This document shows positions 17,501 through 24,934 of a stretch of DNA of 64,000 nucleotides, in pieces; within the stretch, counting starts at the first letter, position 1; each line of letters opens with the position of its first letter. A program made the translations under genes and the position numbers. The notes under the pieces were generated by a model. It saw only the letters and a program-made list of their open reading frames with translations, searched no databases and had not been told where the DNA came from. Origin of the DNA: CAIZGX01 sp044371675 (lineage in GTDB: Bacteria > Bacteroidota > Bacteroidia > Flavobacteriales_D > Sanyastnellaceae); NCBI GenBank assembly GCA_044371675.1, contig JBILTF010000002.1, forward strand, positions 8,285-72,284, written 5' to 3'.

Positions 17501-18182
17501 GACCTGTATACAAAGTGCTCGTGTTGGAAGGTTGAGCTCCGTTTGTCGTGTAATAGATTGTTCCACCGACCTCAGTTGTTGAGAGAGTAACACTAATTGG
17601 TGAGGCATAGTAACCCGCTTGAAGATCCATGGTAGGACGCACGGCATAACCTGTTGCTGTGGCTCCTGCATTAACGGCTCCTTGAGAAGGATTGGTTTGA
17701 ATAAGCATTGCACCTGAACCGTTGGGAACTCGCCCGTAAGATTGGTTCATTTGATTCGGACTAATCGTCGCGAAATCATAGCTTTCCAAAATATTTCCTA
17801 TGGGATCTGAAAAAACTAAATCTTCACCGTTCGATTGGGTGATTTTAAAATCTGTATTGGTTTGACCTAAATAACCTGGATTGTATCCACCTTGTCCGCT
17901 TACCAATATCAACTTGTATCCATTTGCGGGGACAGTAACCGTCGAAGGAATTTGATACTTCATGGGATTCAAAACATTATCGCTTAACCAAAAACCTCCA
18001 ATATTGATTGGTGAAGCTGTTGGATTATAGAATTCTACCCAGTCTTCGAACTCCCCGCCTACCGCGTAGTCGGAGTAATTCGCAAAACAGAATTCGTTTA
18101 TGACGACTTGAGAAGAGCTTGAAAAAGAAGCTGTCAAGGCCAAGAAAATGACAGTGAATCTTTTTAATATGGTTAAAATCAT
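14595..18182 (-). CDS. Secreted CotH-kinase protein with lamin-tail, chitobiase-like and beta repeats, type IX sorting domain
   Basis: A 1195-aa modular secreted protein. In order: signal peptide (about 1-25); lamin-tail domain starting VVINEFCFANYSDY (25-150); a chitobiase/hexosaminidase C-terminal-like domain with YYTTNGAQPSNTSTLYTG (185-260); a CotH kinase-like domain (about 270-640); about five repeats of roughly 85 residues with PAGAGTVTMNGT and F-NHWE-INNH-L-P signatures (660-1100); and the gliding-motility-associated type B C-terminal domain (FSPNDDNLNEVF, YDRWGILVFE) used by type IX secretion. CotH proteins in bacteria and eukaryotes can phosphorylate secreted proteins; whether this one is active is not known. 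The repeats probably form beta-rich stalk modules at the cell surface. Confidence 0.9.
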   Translation of the reverse strand: MILTILKRFTVIFLALTASFSSSSQVVINEFCFANYSDYAVGGEFEDWVEFYNPTASPINIGGFWLSDNVLNPMKYQIPSTVTVPANGYKLILVSGQGGYNPGYLGQTNTDFKITQSNGEDLVFSDPIGNILESYDFATISPNQMNQSYGRVPNGSGAMLIQTNPSQGAVNAGATATGYAVRPTMDLQAGYYASPISVTLSTTEVGGTIYYTTNGAQPSNTSTLYTGPININITTVVRAIVYSPAATTLPSFTETNTYFFGNDNHTIPVVSISGTTLDGGWNGDELTHLEFFQSGTFTVESSGDSNEHGNDSNAYLQRGFDYITRDALGYDDKLEHPMLHTSDRQSYQRLIFKAAANDNYSFSNGGAHIRDAYVCELSLLGDLHLDERKTRNCIVYINGQYWGVYEIREKVDDTDYTKYYYNQPAGNVDFIKTWGGTWTEYAAAPGFNPQAQWSNFVNFVTTNNMATPANYDYVLTQFNTMSLIDYFILNGYTVCTDWLNWNTAWWKGTNPNGDAKRWRYALWDNDNTFGHGYNFTGVNSTQPTADPCQIENEGDVGEQGHIPVLNALFDNPDFFADYIQRYAELSNTIFSCERMIEVLDSMIVVIEPEMPRQIQRWGGNVNTWNNNVQDVRDFILARCNNEIIGGIVDCYDVVPYTVTFQIDGVGDIIIGETELSPYETPFSGTYFGDLEIDIEAIIDSVVGPCSSFLGWEIISGTGVIANPTASITTLIVQSDVTLQAIFGIPASGPVTILSDVIPAGAGNIVFNGTAQVTYPEIFIVNAGDSTTVSVTANPWFTFNHWESTNATLLPNATTTSIYLNPCAADTVIAIFDATPHAILQVDVMPAGAGTVTMDGTVLAAYPWSNDIVADIDYTFNANEITGVTLFDHWEINNHPLSPNTLTPDVILHLMVSDTLVAVFTIIDEFPLTVDVQPAGAGTVTMNGTPWTPFPSTQIFAENTFMNFVASPIDTWTAFNHWEINNHVLAPSISSSFVNFNFTEEDTLVAVFDVTPHHPLTVMVNPPAAGTVLFDTGNATTTSLTIENEDNIPVNFTAIPEAYWLFTGWQSVAGTPINPNLTANQISAIFTGTDTIIANFQKEPFLYYVPNTFSPNDDNLNEVFIPVLNGYDPTDYYFAIYDRWGILVFETNDSAKGWNGTFKGNGSYYVQDDAYVWKLRAKAIGSSEPVELMGSLTLFR
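14905..15940 (-). repeat. Tandem protein repeats (about 85 aa) within the CotH-kinase gene
   Basis: Four clear copies of a beta-rich module are encoded here, each with a PAGAG or PPAAG core, an F-x-HWE segment and an L-V-A-V-F ending; a fifth, diverged copy lies just before them. DNA-level similarity is visible, for example the repeated codons for PAGAGTVTM. This is internal duplication of a surface stalk domain; the coordinates are approximate. Confidence 0.75.
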
Positions 18183-18292
18183 TGGTTTCAGTATGGTTTT
18201 CTATGTTAAGACAATAATACGAAAGAATAGGTTGCACCTTATTCGTTATCTGAAAAAGAAAAGACTAACCTTGAAATGTTTGCCATTTTTTG

Positions 18293-18323
18293 TTTGGGCA
18301 ATGACGCAATGAAATTATATTTG
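18293..18323 (+). promoter_or_regulatory. Consensus promoter for the small His-rich gene
   Basis: TTTG at 18293-18296, exactly 19 bases, then TATATTTG at 18316-18323, a full match to the Bacteroidota promoter. The ATG of the 45-aa gene is 14 bases further on. The quality of the promoter supports the gene being real. Confidence 0.8.
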
Positions 18324-18336
18324 TCAAAAATTAACC

Positions 18337-18474
18337 ATGGGACATTCACACGACGATCACGGACACATTCCACACGAAGCTGAACAAAACGAAATAGGCG
18401 GACCAGTACTTTTCGCAATTACCCTTTTTGCACTTATTATCGGGGTTATTTATTTCCTTATTCAGTGGTCTTAA
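18337..18474 (+). CDS. Small His-rich single-span membrane protein (45 aa, unknown)
   Basis: A 45-aa reading frame starting MGHSHDDHGHIPHEAEQNE, with five His and several acidic residues in the first 19, then one hydrophobic helix (about 24-42: PVLFAITLFALIIGVIYFL) and a QWS end. The His/Asp-rich head could bind a metal such as Zn, Ni or Cu; the helix would anchor it in the inner membrane. I do not recognise the family. A perfect promoter precedes it and it ends four bases before the stop of the convergent S46 peptidase gene. It is on its own transcript, the only plus-strand gene between 9.7 and 27 kb. Confidence 0.75.
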   Translation: MGHSHDDHGHIPHEAEQNEIGGPVLFAITLFALIIGVIYFLIQWS

Positions 18475-18478
18475 AACA

Positions 18479-20638
18479 TTAACGTAGAATGGTCATCTCA
18501 TTCAAGAGATGGCCAGCTCCGGCGTAGATATCTATTACCCATAGCACGTACCTCGCATCTGTCATTACGTTGCGGCAAATTTCAGAATTGAAATAGAGGT
18601 CACTCATAGTGCTTTCCCACGTTCTGTCGAAGTTTATTCCTATCCATTCGCCATTTCCATTTAATGCAGGAGACCCTGAATTTCCTCCTGTTGTGTGATT
18701 ACTTCCAGTAAAGCAAACAGGCAAGGTTCCATTCACACCGTAGCTTCCGAATTCTTTGTTTTTTAACAACATTTTCAAACGGTCGTTGATTTCAAAATCT
18801 GGATTGCCCGTGCTGTTCTTGTCTAAAATTCCTTGTCCTGTGGTGAAAGGTGTATATGCCATTCCATCTACCGGAGAGCTTCCTTCCACTCTGCCATAGG
18901 TTAATCGAAGGGTAGAGTTCGCATCGCACCACTTCTCTTTCTTACCGCGCATTTCTTCCAACAAGAAAACATATTTCTCCATAAGCTGATCGTGTTTAGC
19001 ATTGAATTCACGTTTGGCGGGAACCAATGTATTCATGTAATAATTACTTAAAGCCAAAGCTTGTGCGTACAGATATTCTTTCTCTAATCGCTTTGCGTAT
19101 TTCTTCGATTTACCGCTCATAGACACAAAAGTGTCTTTCGAGAATGAACGAATCATGCCCAAGAATGCAGCACTGTCTGCAACCAAGGACTGCTTGAACC
19201 ACAAGTCTGCAGCGGCTTCGCGAGAAAGTTTTGAATGTTCGAAATGAATAACACCTTTTGTGAATTGCTCATACATAGACGACATCGCAACAAATCTTTT
19301 CTTATCGGTTTCCAAATCGTAGTCTTTGTAAAAGGCTTTAGCCGTTTCCAAAAACTCGTTCATCTTTCCTTCCCACTGATTTGCTTTTTTCAATTGACCA
19401 CCTTTGACGCGAATCTCATTAAAATCTTGATAGAGCTGAAACACTTCCGGACCGTTGAACACGAATTCTGCATACGCCGCAGCAGCCATATTCACTCCGT
19501 AATAGTCCTTGTAAAGCTTGTCAATGGTGGAAAGCAAATTCGAATATTCCAATTCTTTGTTTGAAAGCTTTGCAATTTCCAACCACTTCGCTTCTTCGTC
19601 TTTCTTCAATTGAATGGCGTTGAATTTATTCAATCCCAATTCTTGTCCTTGCCATTTCTTGTAGGCATTCGCTACGCTGCTTTGCTTCGCTGCATACTTA
19701 ATGCGCAAAACATCACTGCTTTTCATTGCCGCGTTAATGACTTCTAAATTCTTTTCGCGAAAATCAATGCGCATGGGAGCTAATTGCTCGTGGTTATATG
19801 CCACTCCGGCAGAAGTAAGCAGGTGCTCTGTTCTTCCTGGAAATCCGTATACCATAGTGAAATCTCCTTCCTTCACTCCTTTCAACGAAATAGGAAAATG
19901 ATGTGCCGGTTTGAATGGCTTGTTGGTCGCTGAGTATTCAGCTGGTTCATTCTTGTCGTTTGCATAAATACGGAAAACTGAAAAGTCTCCGGTGTGTCTT
20001 GGCCATACCCAGTTATCGGTATCTCCTCCAAACTTCCCAATGCACGATGGCGGCGCTCCAACCAAACGAACATCTGTATAGGTCTTCGTCAAAACCAAGA
20101 AAAATTGTGTGTTGTAATTGAAGCCTCGAACGAACCCGTCGCATTTGCTTTCTTCTTTCGCTTTATTCGCAATGGCATTAAACAAGTCTCTCATTTTCGA
20201 TACACGATCTTTTTCATCCACTCCTATCATTCCCTTTAACACTTCATCGGTGACATCGCGCATTTCAATAACGAATGTTGCTGTTAGTCCAGGACAAGCC
20301 AATTCTTGTTCGCGATTCATAGCCCAAAATCCGTTCTTCAAATAATCGTTTTCAACTGAAGAATGGTATTGAATGTTATCGAAACCACAGTGATGATTCG
20401 TAAATAGCAAACCTTCATTAGAAACCATTTCTCCTGTGCATCCGCCGCCGAATATTACAATTCCGTCTTTTAGAGAAGTGTTATTGATCGAATAAATTTC
20501 TTCTTTCGAGAGCTTCAATCCATTGGCTTTCATGTCGTCGAATGCGGCATTCAAGACAGAAGGAATCCACATTCCTTCAAAAGCGAAAGAATAAAAAGAT
20601 GTCAGAATAAATAGAAAACTAAGAGTGTGCTTTTTCAT
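18479..20638 (-). CDS. S46-family dipeptidyl peptidase, DPP11 (Asp/Glu-specific) type
   Basis: This 719-aa protein has a signal peptide (1-20) and the chymotrypsin-like double barrel of family S46 with an inserted helical domain. Catalytic His is in TNHHCGF (about 81-83), Asp in the segment GDTDNWVWPRH, and Ser in GNSGSP (about 653). The segment INFDRTWESTMSD near 672 has Arg where DPP7 enzymes have Gly; in the Porphyromonas enzymes this Arg sets preference for Asp or Glu at P1. I therefore predict a DPP11-type periplasmic enzyme that removes acidic dipeptides. It is alone or at the end of the long minus-strand gene run, 24 bp after the DnaJ-like gene, with its own TAAATTCG element upstream. 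Confidence 0.92.
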   Translation of the reverse strand: MKKHTLSFLFILTSFYSFAFEGMWIPSVLNAAFDDMKANGLKLSKEEIYSINNTSLKDGIVIFGGGCTGEMVSNEGLLFTNHHCGFDNIQYHSSVENDYLKNGFWAMNREQELACPGLTATFVIEMRDVTDEVLKGMIGVDEKDRVSKMRDLFNAIANKAKEESKCDGFVRGFNYNTQFFLVLTKTYTDVRLVGAPPSCIGKFGGDTDNWVWPRHTGDFSVFRIYANDKNEPAEYSATNKPFKPAHHFPISLKGVKEGDFTMVYGFPGRTEHLLTSAGVAYNHEQLAPMRIDFREKNLEVINAAMKSSDVLRIKYAAKQSSVANAYKKWQGQELGLNKFNAIQLKKDEEAKWLEIAKLSNKELEYSNLLSTIDKLYKDYYGVNMAAAAYAEFVFNGPEVFQLYQDFNEIRVKGGQLKKANQWEGKMNEFLETAKAFYKDYDLETDKKRFVAMSSMYEQFTKGVIHFEHSKLSREAAADLWFKQSLVADSAAFLGMIRSFSKDTFVSMSGKSKKYAKRLEKEYLYAQALALSNYYMNTLVPAKREFNAKHDQLMEKYVFLLEEMRGKKEKWCDANSTLRLTYGRVEGSSPVDGMAYTPFTTGQGILDKNSTGNPDFEINDRLKMLLKNKEFGSYGVNGTLPVCFTGSNHTTGGNSGSPALNGNGEWIGINFDRTWESTMSDLYFNSEICRNVMTDARYVLWVIDIYAGAGHLLNEMTILR

Positions 20639-20662
20639 TGTATAATTTTATGAGACACGAAT

Positions 20663-21211
20663 TTACGAAATACTAAAAATATCTTGCTTCTTGATGAACC
20701 AATAATAACAGGCCCATGTTCCCATTGCAAATCCCAATAAAATGGGAAACAAAAATCCCAAAAAAGAACGTTGTTCCTCTTCGGGTAAATCTTGTTGAAG
20801 AATGTACATATATACGGGAACAACGACAATGAGGATACATATAAAAAGAAACAGAAAATTGAAACCGTTGTTTAGGCCAACAGCCAATTTATAATATTTC
20901 GATTTTTTGAATTGTTCGAAATCTTGACGTGCATATTCTCTCGCTCGGCTGCGTGCCGCGTGTTCCTTTTGCTGGTAATATTCTTCGTAGCGAGGAGTGA
21001 CTTTTCTATCCTGCGCAAGGTTATAGGCCTTCCGCTGTTTCTCTTCTCCAAGAAATTCATAGGCTTCATGAATTTCTATAAAACGCAAATGCGCATCGGG
21101 ATGCGCATTTTTGTCTGGATGAAATTGCTTACATCCATTTCTATAAGCTGTTTTAATTTCTGAATTTGAAGCGTTACGGGAGACTCCTAAAATAATGTAG
21201 TAATCTTTCAA
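20663..21211 (-). CDS. J-domain protein with two C-terminal membrane spans
   Basis: This 182-aa protein has a typical DnaJ domain (1-65) with the HPD tripeptide at 31-33, a charged middle region rich in Arg/Glu/Gln (about 70-105), and two hydrophobic helices (about 117-140 and 150-175). The HPD motif means it can stimulate DnaK; the spans would hold it at the inner membrane as a local co-chaperone. It lacks the Gly/Phe and zinc-finger regions of true DnaJ. It starts 12 bases after the Bax-inhibitor gene and is probably in the same transcript. Confidence 0.9.
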   Translation of the reverse strand: MKDYYIILGVSRNASNSEIKTAYRNGCKQFHPDKNAHPDAHLRFIEIHEAYEFLGEEKQRKAYNLAQDRKVTPRYEEYYQQKEHAARSRAREYARQDFEQFKKSKYYKLAVGLNNGFNFLFLFICILIVVVPVYMYILQQDLPEEEQRSFLGFLFPILLGFAMGTWACYYWFIKKQDIFSIS

Positions 21212-21223
21212 ACTTCACTTGTA

Positions 21224-21937
21224 TTAATCTCTTCTTGCGAACACACGTAATAAGAACATAAACAAGTTCACGAAGTCTAAATACAAATTAAGTGCGCCCA
21301 TTAAAGCCAACTTGGATGCTTCGGCAGTTCCGAACTCCACTCCTGCTCCAATACGTTTGATCTTCTGAACATCGTATGCTGTCAATCCGGTGAATACCAA
21401 AACACCCACACATGAAATAATGTAATCCATTTGTGAGCTCTTCATGAACATGTTCACCACAGAGGCAATCACAATTCCAATAACAGCCATCATTAAGATT
21501 CCACCAAACTTCGTTAAGTCTGTCTTAGTCGTGTATCCAATAAATGCCATGGCTCCGAATAGACCCGCGGTAATGAAGAACACTTTGGTAATAATTCCTA
21601 GATCATACACCAAGAAAATAAAGCTTAAGCTTATTCCCATAACAGCTGCATATCCTAGGAATACGGCCAACAACGTAGTGAACGACATTTTGTTGAATCC
21701 GAAGTTCATGGCAAGAATGAAGGCAAACGGAGCAAACATCACTAACCAACCAAGCGTGGTCATGCCTGATCTTGTTACCAATGAAGAAATCAATTCAGTT
21801 GTCCCGAATAAATAGGCTAACGCTCCTGAAATGGCCAGCGCCAAAGCCATGTATGCGAAAACGTTTGAAACGAATGATTTTGAAACAGCGTTGTCGTTTA
21901 CATAAACGCCATCGTTAAATTCTAAATTGTTGTTCAT
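21224..21937 (-). CDS. Bax inhibitor-1/YccA-family membrane protein
   Basis: This 237-aa protein has seven hydrophobic segments and the conserved ends of the family: an N-terminal MYMALALAISGALAYLF-like first span, and the C-terminal LYLDFVNLFMFLLRVF with the Asp/Asn pattern. Members are calcium-leak or pH-sensing channels, or modulators of the FtsH protease in bacteria. It starts eight bases after the FolE stop, so it belongs to the same operon. Confidence 0.92.
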   Translation of the reverse strand: MNNNLEFNDGVYVNDNAVSKSFVSNVFAYMALALAISGALAYLFGTTELISSLVTRSGMTTLGWLVMFAPFAFILAMNFGFNKMSFTTLLAVFLGYAAVMGISLSFIFLVYDLGIITKVFFITAGLFGAMAFIGYTTKTDLTKFGGILMMAVIGIVIASVVNMFMKSSQMDYIISCVGVLVFTGLTAYDVQKIKRIGAGVEFGTAEASKLALMGALNLYLDFVNLFMFLLRVFARRD

Positions 21938-21945
21938 GATTTATT

Positions 21946-22512
21946 TTATTTATTCAGTTGAAGTAAACTTACAAATTCCTTTCTTGTTGTGTCGCTCGTT
22001 AAAAACAATCCACTGTAGGCGCTTGTCATAGTGCTGCTGTGTTGTTTCGAAACTCCGCGCATTTGCATACAAAGATGATGACAATCTAAAACAACTGCCA
22101 CTCCGACAGGATTCAATGCTTTTTGAATGCTATCGCGAATCTCAATTGTCAGACGCTCCTGCACTTGAAGTCTTCTTGAAAAGACATCGACCACGCGGGG
22201 AATCTTACTTAGTCCAACAATCTTTCCATCAGGAATATAGGCCACGTGGGCCTTTCCGAAGAAAGGCAACATGTGGTGTTCGCACAAACTGTAGACTTCA
22301 ATGTCTTTCACAATAACCATTTCAGAATACGATTCGTGAAAAATAGCACCGTTCAACACATCGTCTGCACTCTCCTCATATCCTTTCAACAAATGTGAAT
22401 AGGCCTTCGCAACACGCTCAGGCGTTTTCAACAATCCTTCACGCTGTGGATTTTCACCCACAGCGGCAAGGATTTGCTCCACTGCCATTTCAATAGTTTT
22501 CTGATTCTCCAT
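21946..22512 (-). CDS. folE: GTP cyclohydrolase I
   Basis: This 188-aa protein has the usual FolE length and motifs: CEHHMLPFFGKAHVAYIP (zinc Cys and His residues, near 76), GLSKIPRVVDVFSRRLQVQE, and the DCHHLCMQMRG segment with the second zinc Cys. It converts GTP to dihydroneopterin triphosphate, the first step for folate, tetrahydropterin and queuosine precursors. Its start overlaps the stop of the QueD-like gene by one base, so the two pterin enzymes are coupled. Confidence 0.97.
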   Translation of the reverse strand: MENQKTIEMAVEQILAAVGENPQREGLLKTPERVAKAYSHLLKGYEESADDVLNGAIFHESYSEMVIVKDIEVYSLCEHHMLPFFGKAHVAYIPDGKIVGLSKIPRVVDVFSRRLQVQERLTIEIRDSIQKALNPVGVAVVLDCHHLCMQMRGVSKQHSSTMTSAYSGLFLTSDTTRKEFVSLLQLNK

Positions 22513-22937
22513 TACTTCCCTCCGTAATACTCGACGTATTGATTTTCTGTTTCTGTTACTTTAATGCAATGCAATTGACAACCTTTCTCGTTCACCAGCT
22601 CTTCCAATTGTTCCCAGATTGCAATGGCAACGTTTTCAGTAGAGGTCTTCATTCCTCTCATGAACTCCACATCCATGTTCAAGTTCTTGTGATCTAATTT
22701 GTTTATGACTTGCGTCTTCACAATAGTGCTCAAGTATTTTAAGTCCATGCAGTAGCCAGTTGTTGCATCTGGAACACCTTTTACCGTGATGAATAACTCA
22801 TAGTTGTGCCCATGCCAGTTCGGATTCGAACATTTTCCGAAAGTCTCGAAATTCTTTGCTTCATCCCACTCGTCGTGCCACAACTTGTGCGCTGCATTGA
22901 ATCTTTCTCTGCGTGTGGCGTATACTAATTTTTCCAT
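22512..22937 (-). CDS. queD: 6-carboxy-tetrahydropterin synthase/6-pyruvoyl-tetrahydropterin synthase (QueD-like)
   Basis: This 141-aa protein has the zinc ligands of the family at His17 (NAAHKLW), His42 and His44 (NWHGHNYEL) and a catalytic Cys36 in FGKCSNPN. It acts on dihydroneopterin triphosphate, the FolE product, giving 6-carboxy-tetrahydropterin (queuosine route) or 6-pyruvoyl-tetrahydropterin. The one-base overlap with folE supports a joint route. No queC, queE or queF is in the window, so the final product cannot be fixed. Confidence 0.9.
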   Translation of the reverse strand: MEKLVYATRRERFNAAHKLWHDEWDEAKNFETFGKCSNPNWHGHNYELFITVKGVPDATTGYCMDLKYLSTIVKTQVINKLDHKNLNMDVEFMRGMKTSTENVAIAIWEQLEELVNEKGCQLHCIKVTETENQYVEYYGGK

Positions 22938-22993
22938 GTTTCAATAATTGTTATAAAAGTAAATCACTTGAGTGCCTTCTTTGTTCGAAGTCT

Positions 22994-23962
22994 TCAATAG
23001 ATTTTAAGATCTTGTTGTAAATAATTCGTTACGTAATCTTTCACTCCTTCTTCCAAAGAATGAAACGGCTTGCTATAACCAATTGAAATTAACTTGTTCA
23101 TGTTAGCTTCGGTGAAGTACTGATACTTGTCCCGAATGTCTTCCGGCGTATCAACAAAAGAGATGTCCGGTTCTTTTTCCATGGAATGAAAAGTAGCGGA
23201 TGCTAAATCCAAGAATGTTCTGGCCTTTCCACTTCCCAGATTGTAAATACCTGAATCTTTTCTGTGGTGCATTAAGAACATGAGTACTTCAACCAAATCT
23301 TTCACATAAACGAAGTCGCGCATTTGTCCGCCGTCTGTGAAGTTCGGATTGTGACTGCGAAACAATTTCATTTCGCCTGACTTTCCAATCTGATTGAACG
23401 TATGCCAGATAACGCTGGCCATGCGGCCTTTGTGATATTCGTTCGGACCGTATACATTGAAGAATTTCAATCCGGCCCAATAGTAAGGTGCTTCCTCTTG
23501 TTGCAATGCCCACACATCGAAGTCCTGCTTCGATTGTCCGTATGGATTCAATGGCTTTAATTGTGGAATGGTCGAATGATCATCGTTGTATCCGTATTCC
23601 CCACCACCGTAGGTTGCTGCAGAAGATGCATAGATAAAAGGTATGGCATGTTTCGCGCAAGTCTTCCATAACGATTGTGTGTAATGAAGATTTAAGCGAT
23701 CGAAAATTTCAACATTGAATTCAGTTGTATCTGTGCGAGCTCCAATGTGAAAAACACATTCCACTTGATTTTGATTCTCTTCCAACCACTCCGGAAATTC
23801 ATCTCTGTGAACGATTGCCGTATATTTCTTTCCTTCCCAATTCCTTTTTCGATCTTCTCTTGAAAAATCATCTACCAACACCAAATCGAAAAAACGATCT
23901 TCGTTCAATCTCGCTACCATGGCTGATCCTACGAATCCGGCTGCTCCTGTTACAATTATCAT
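22994..23962 (-). CDS. hldD: ADP-L-glycero-D-manno-heptose 6-epimerase
   Basis: This 322-aa short-chain dehydrogenase-type protein has the NADP-binding GAAGFVGS (6-13), the HldD hallmark HIGARTDTTE (about 72), an SSAATYGGG segment and the catalytic YGQSK motif near 140. It epimerises the C6 of ADP-heptose for the lipopolysaccharide inner core. The next gene upstream is nine bases away and queD is 56 bases downstream. No other heptose genes are visible. Confidence 0.93.
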   Translation of the reverse strand: MIIVTGAAGFVGSAMVARLNEDRFFDLVLVDDFSREDRKRNWEGKKYTAIVHRDEFPEWLEENQNQVECVFHIGARTDTTEFNVEIFDRLNLHYTQSLWKTCAKHAIPFIYASSAATYGGGEYGYNDDHSTIPQLKPLNPYGQSKQDFDVWALQQEEAPYYWAGLKFFNVYGPNEYHKGRMASVIWHTFNQIGKSGEMKLFRSHNPNFTDGGQMRDFVYVKDLVEVLMFLMHHRKDSGIYNLGSGKARTFLDLASATFHSMEKEPDISFVDTPEDIRDKYQYFTEANMNKLISIGYSKPFHSLEEGVKDYVTNYLQQDLKIY

Positions 23963-23971
23963 GTTGCAAAT

Positions 23972-24934
23972 TTAATTCAAATAATGCGCCAACACACCTT
24001 CCTTCAATGCGTATTCAGACTGATAGATTTTATTGAAGTTCGATTGCTCTAAAATGAACTTCACCAAATAAGTAGAAAGCGGCATATACTCGGCACGCAT
24101 TTGAGGAATACTCGGATGCTTCAAACGTTCTTCCAATGTGCTTCCGACTAACCATTGATGAATGGAGGGGTACGCGTTGAAAGGAATCTCGTTTAATTTC
24201 AATTTCGCAGAATCTTTCGAAGCATCTTTGGCTCTGCCAAACTGGTACATATCAAACAGCGTATCAAACGACCCCGAAGATCCAACCAACACATGCGCTG
24301 GATTTTCCTTCAGAAAAGAAATTAAATCTTGTAACTCGTTATTGAGATGCGCTCTTAGTCTATGAACATCGTCTTGATTTATACGTGAAGCTGGATTGAG
24401 CATACCATGTATACGGCTTACGCCTAGCAAATAACTTTTTCTCCACAACTGCTTTTGATCGCGGACGAAAATGAACTCCGTGCTTCCGCCACCGATGTCC
24501 ATGATTAAAAAATCTTCTTTAATCTCATCGGTGGTTTGAACCACTCCTTCAAAAATGAGTTCAGCCTCACGATCTCCGGAAATAACTTCCATATCGAAAT
24601 TCAGATGCTTCTTCACCTTTGCAACGAATACGTTGCCGTTGGAAGCTTCACGCACAGCGCTGGTTGCAAAAACACGAACGTCCTTCACTTCGAGTGAATC
24701 AATCACATTCTTGTATGAATACAATGCATCTAATCCGCGAGCCATGCGGTTAGGCATGAGCACATTCTCAGAAAATCCTCCTGCACCCAATTTCACCGGA
24801 AGTTTGGTTTTGAAAAGCGTCTTCCACTTCCCTTCCACCTTTTCCTTCACCAATAAATTAAAGGTGTTCGTTCCGCAGTCGATGATGGCTAAGCGCTGAT
24901 TGTTGTTTAATTCTTCTGTCGTATCCATTTCCAT
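23972..24934 (-). CDS. Ppx/GppA-family phosphatase (exopolyphosphatase-like)
   Basis: This protein of about 320 aa has the ASKHA phosphate-binding segments of the family: IDCGTNTFNLLV near the start, ATSAVREASNG, MDIGGGSTEFIF and GSSGSFDTLFD. It would hydrolyse polyphosphate or (p)ppGpp 5'-phosphate. It is of the short, single-module type. An upstream ATG at 25057 would add 41 residues lying on the permease gene and lacking family similarity; I prefer 24934 (or 24928), which still overlaps the permease stop by about 25 bases and suggests coupling. Confidence 0.9.
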   Translation of the reverse strand: MEMDTTEELNNNQRLAIIDCGTNTFNLLVKEKVEGKWKTLFKTKLPVKLGAGGFSENVLMPNRMARGLDALYSYKNVIDSLEVKDVRVFATSAVREASNGNVFVAKVKKHLNFDMEVISGDREAELIFEGVVQTTDEIKEDFLIMDIGGGSTEFIFVRDQKQLWRKSYLLGVSRIHGMLNPASRINQDDVHRLRAHLNNELQDLISFLKENPAHVLVGSSGSFDTLFDMYQFGRAKDASKDSAKLKLNEIPFNAYPSIHQWLVGSTLEERLKHPSIPQMRAEYMPLSTYLVKFILEQSNFNKIYQSEYALKEGVLAHYLN

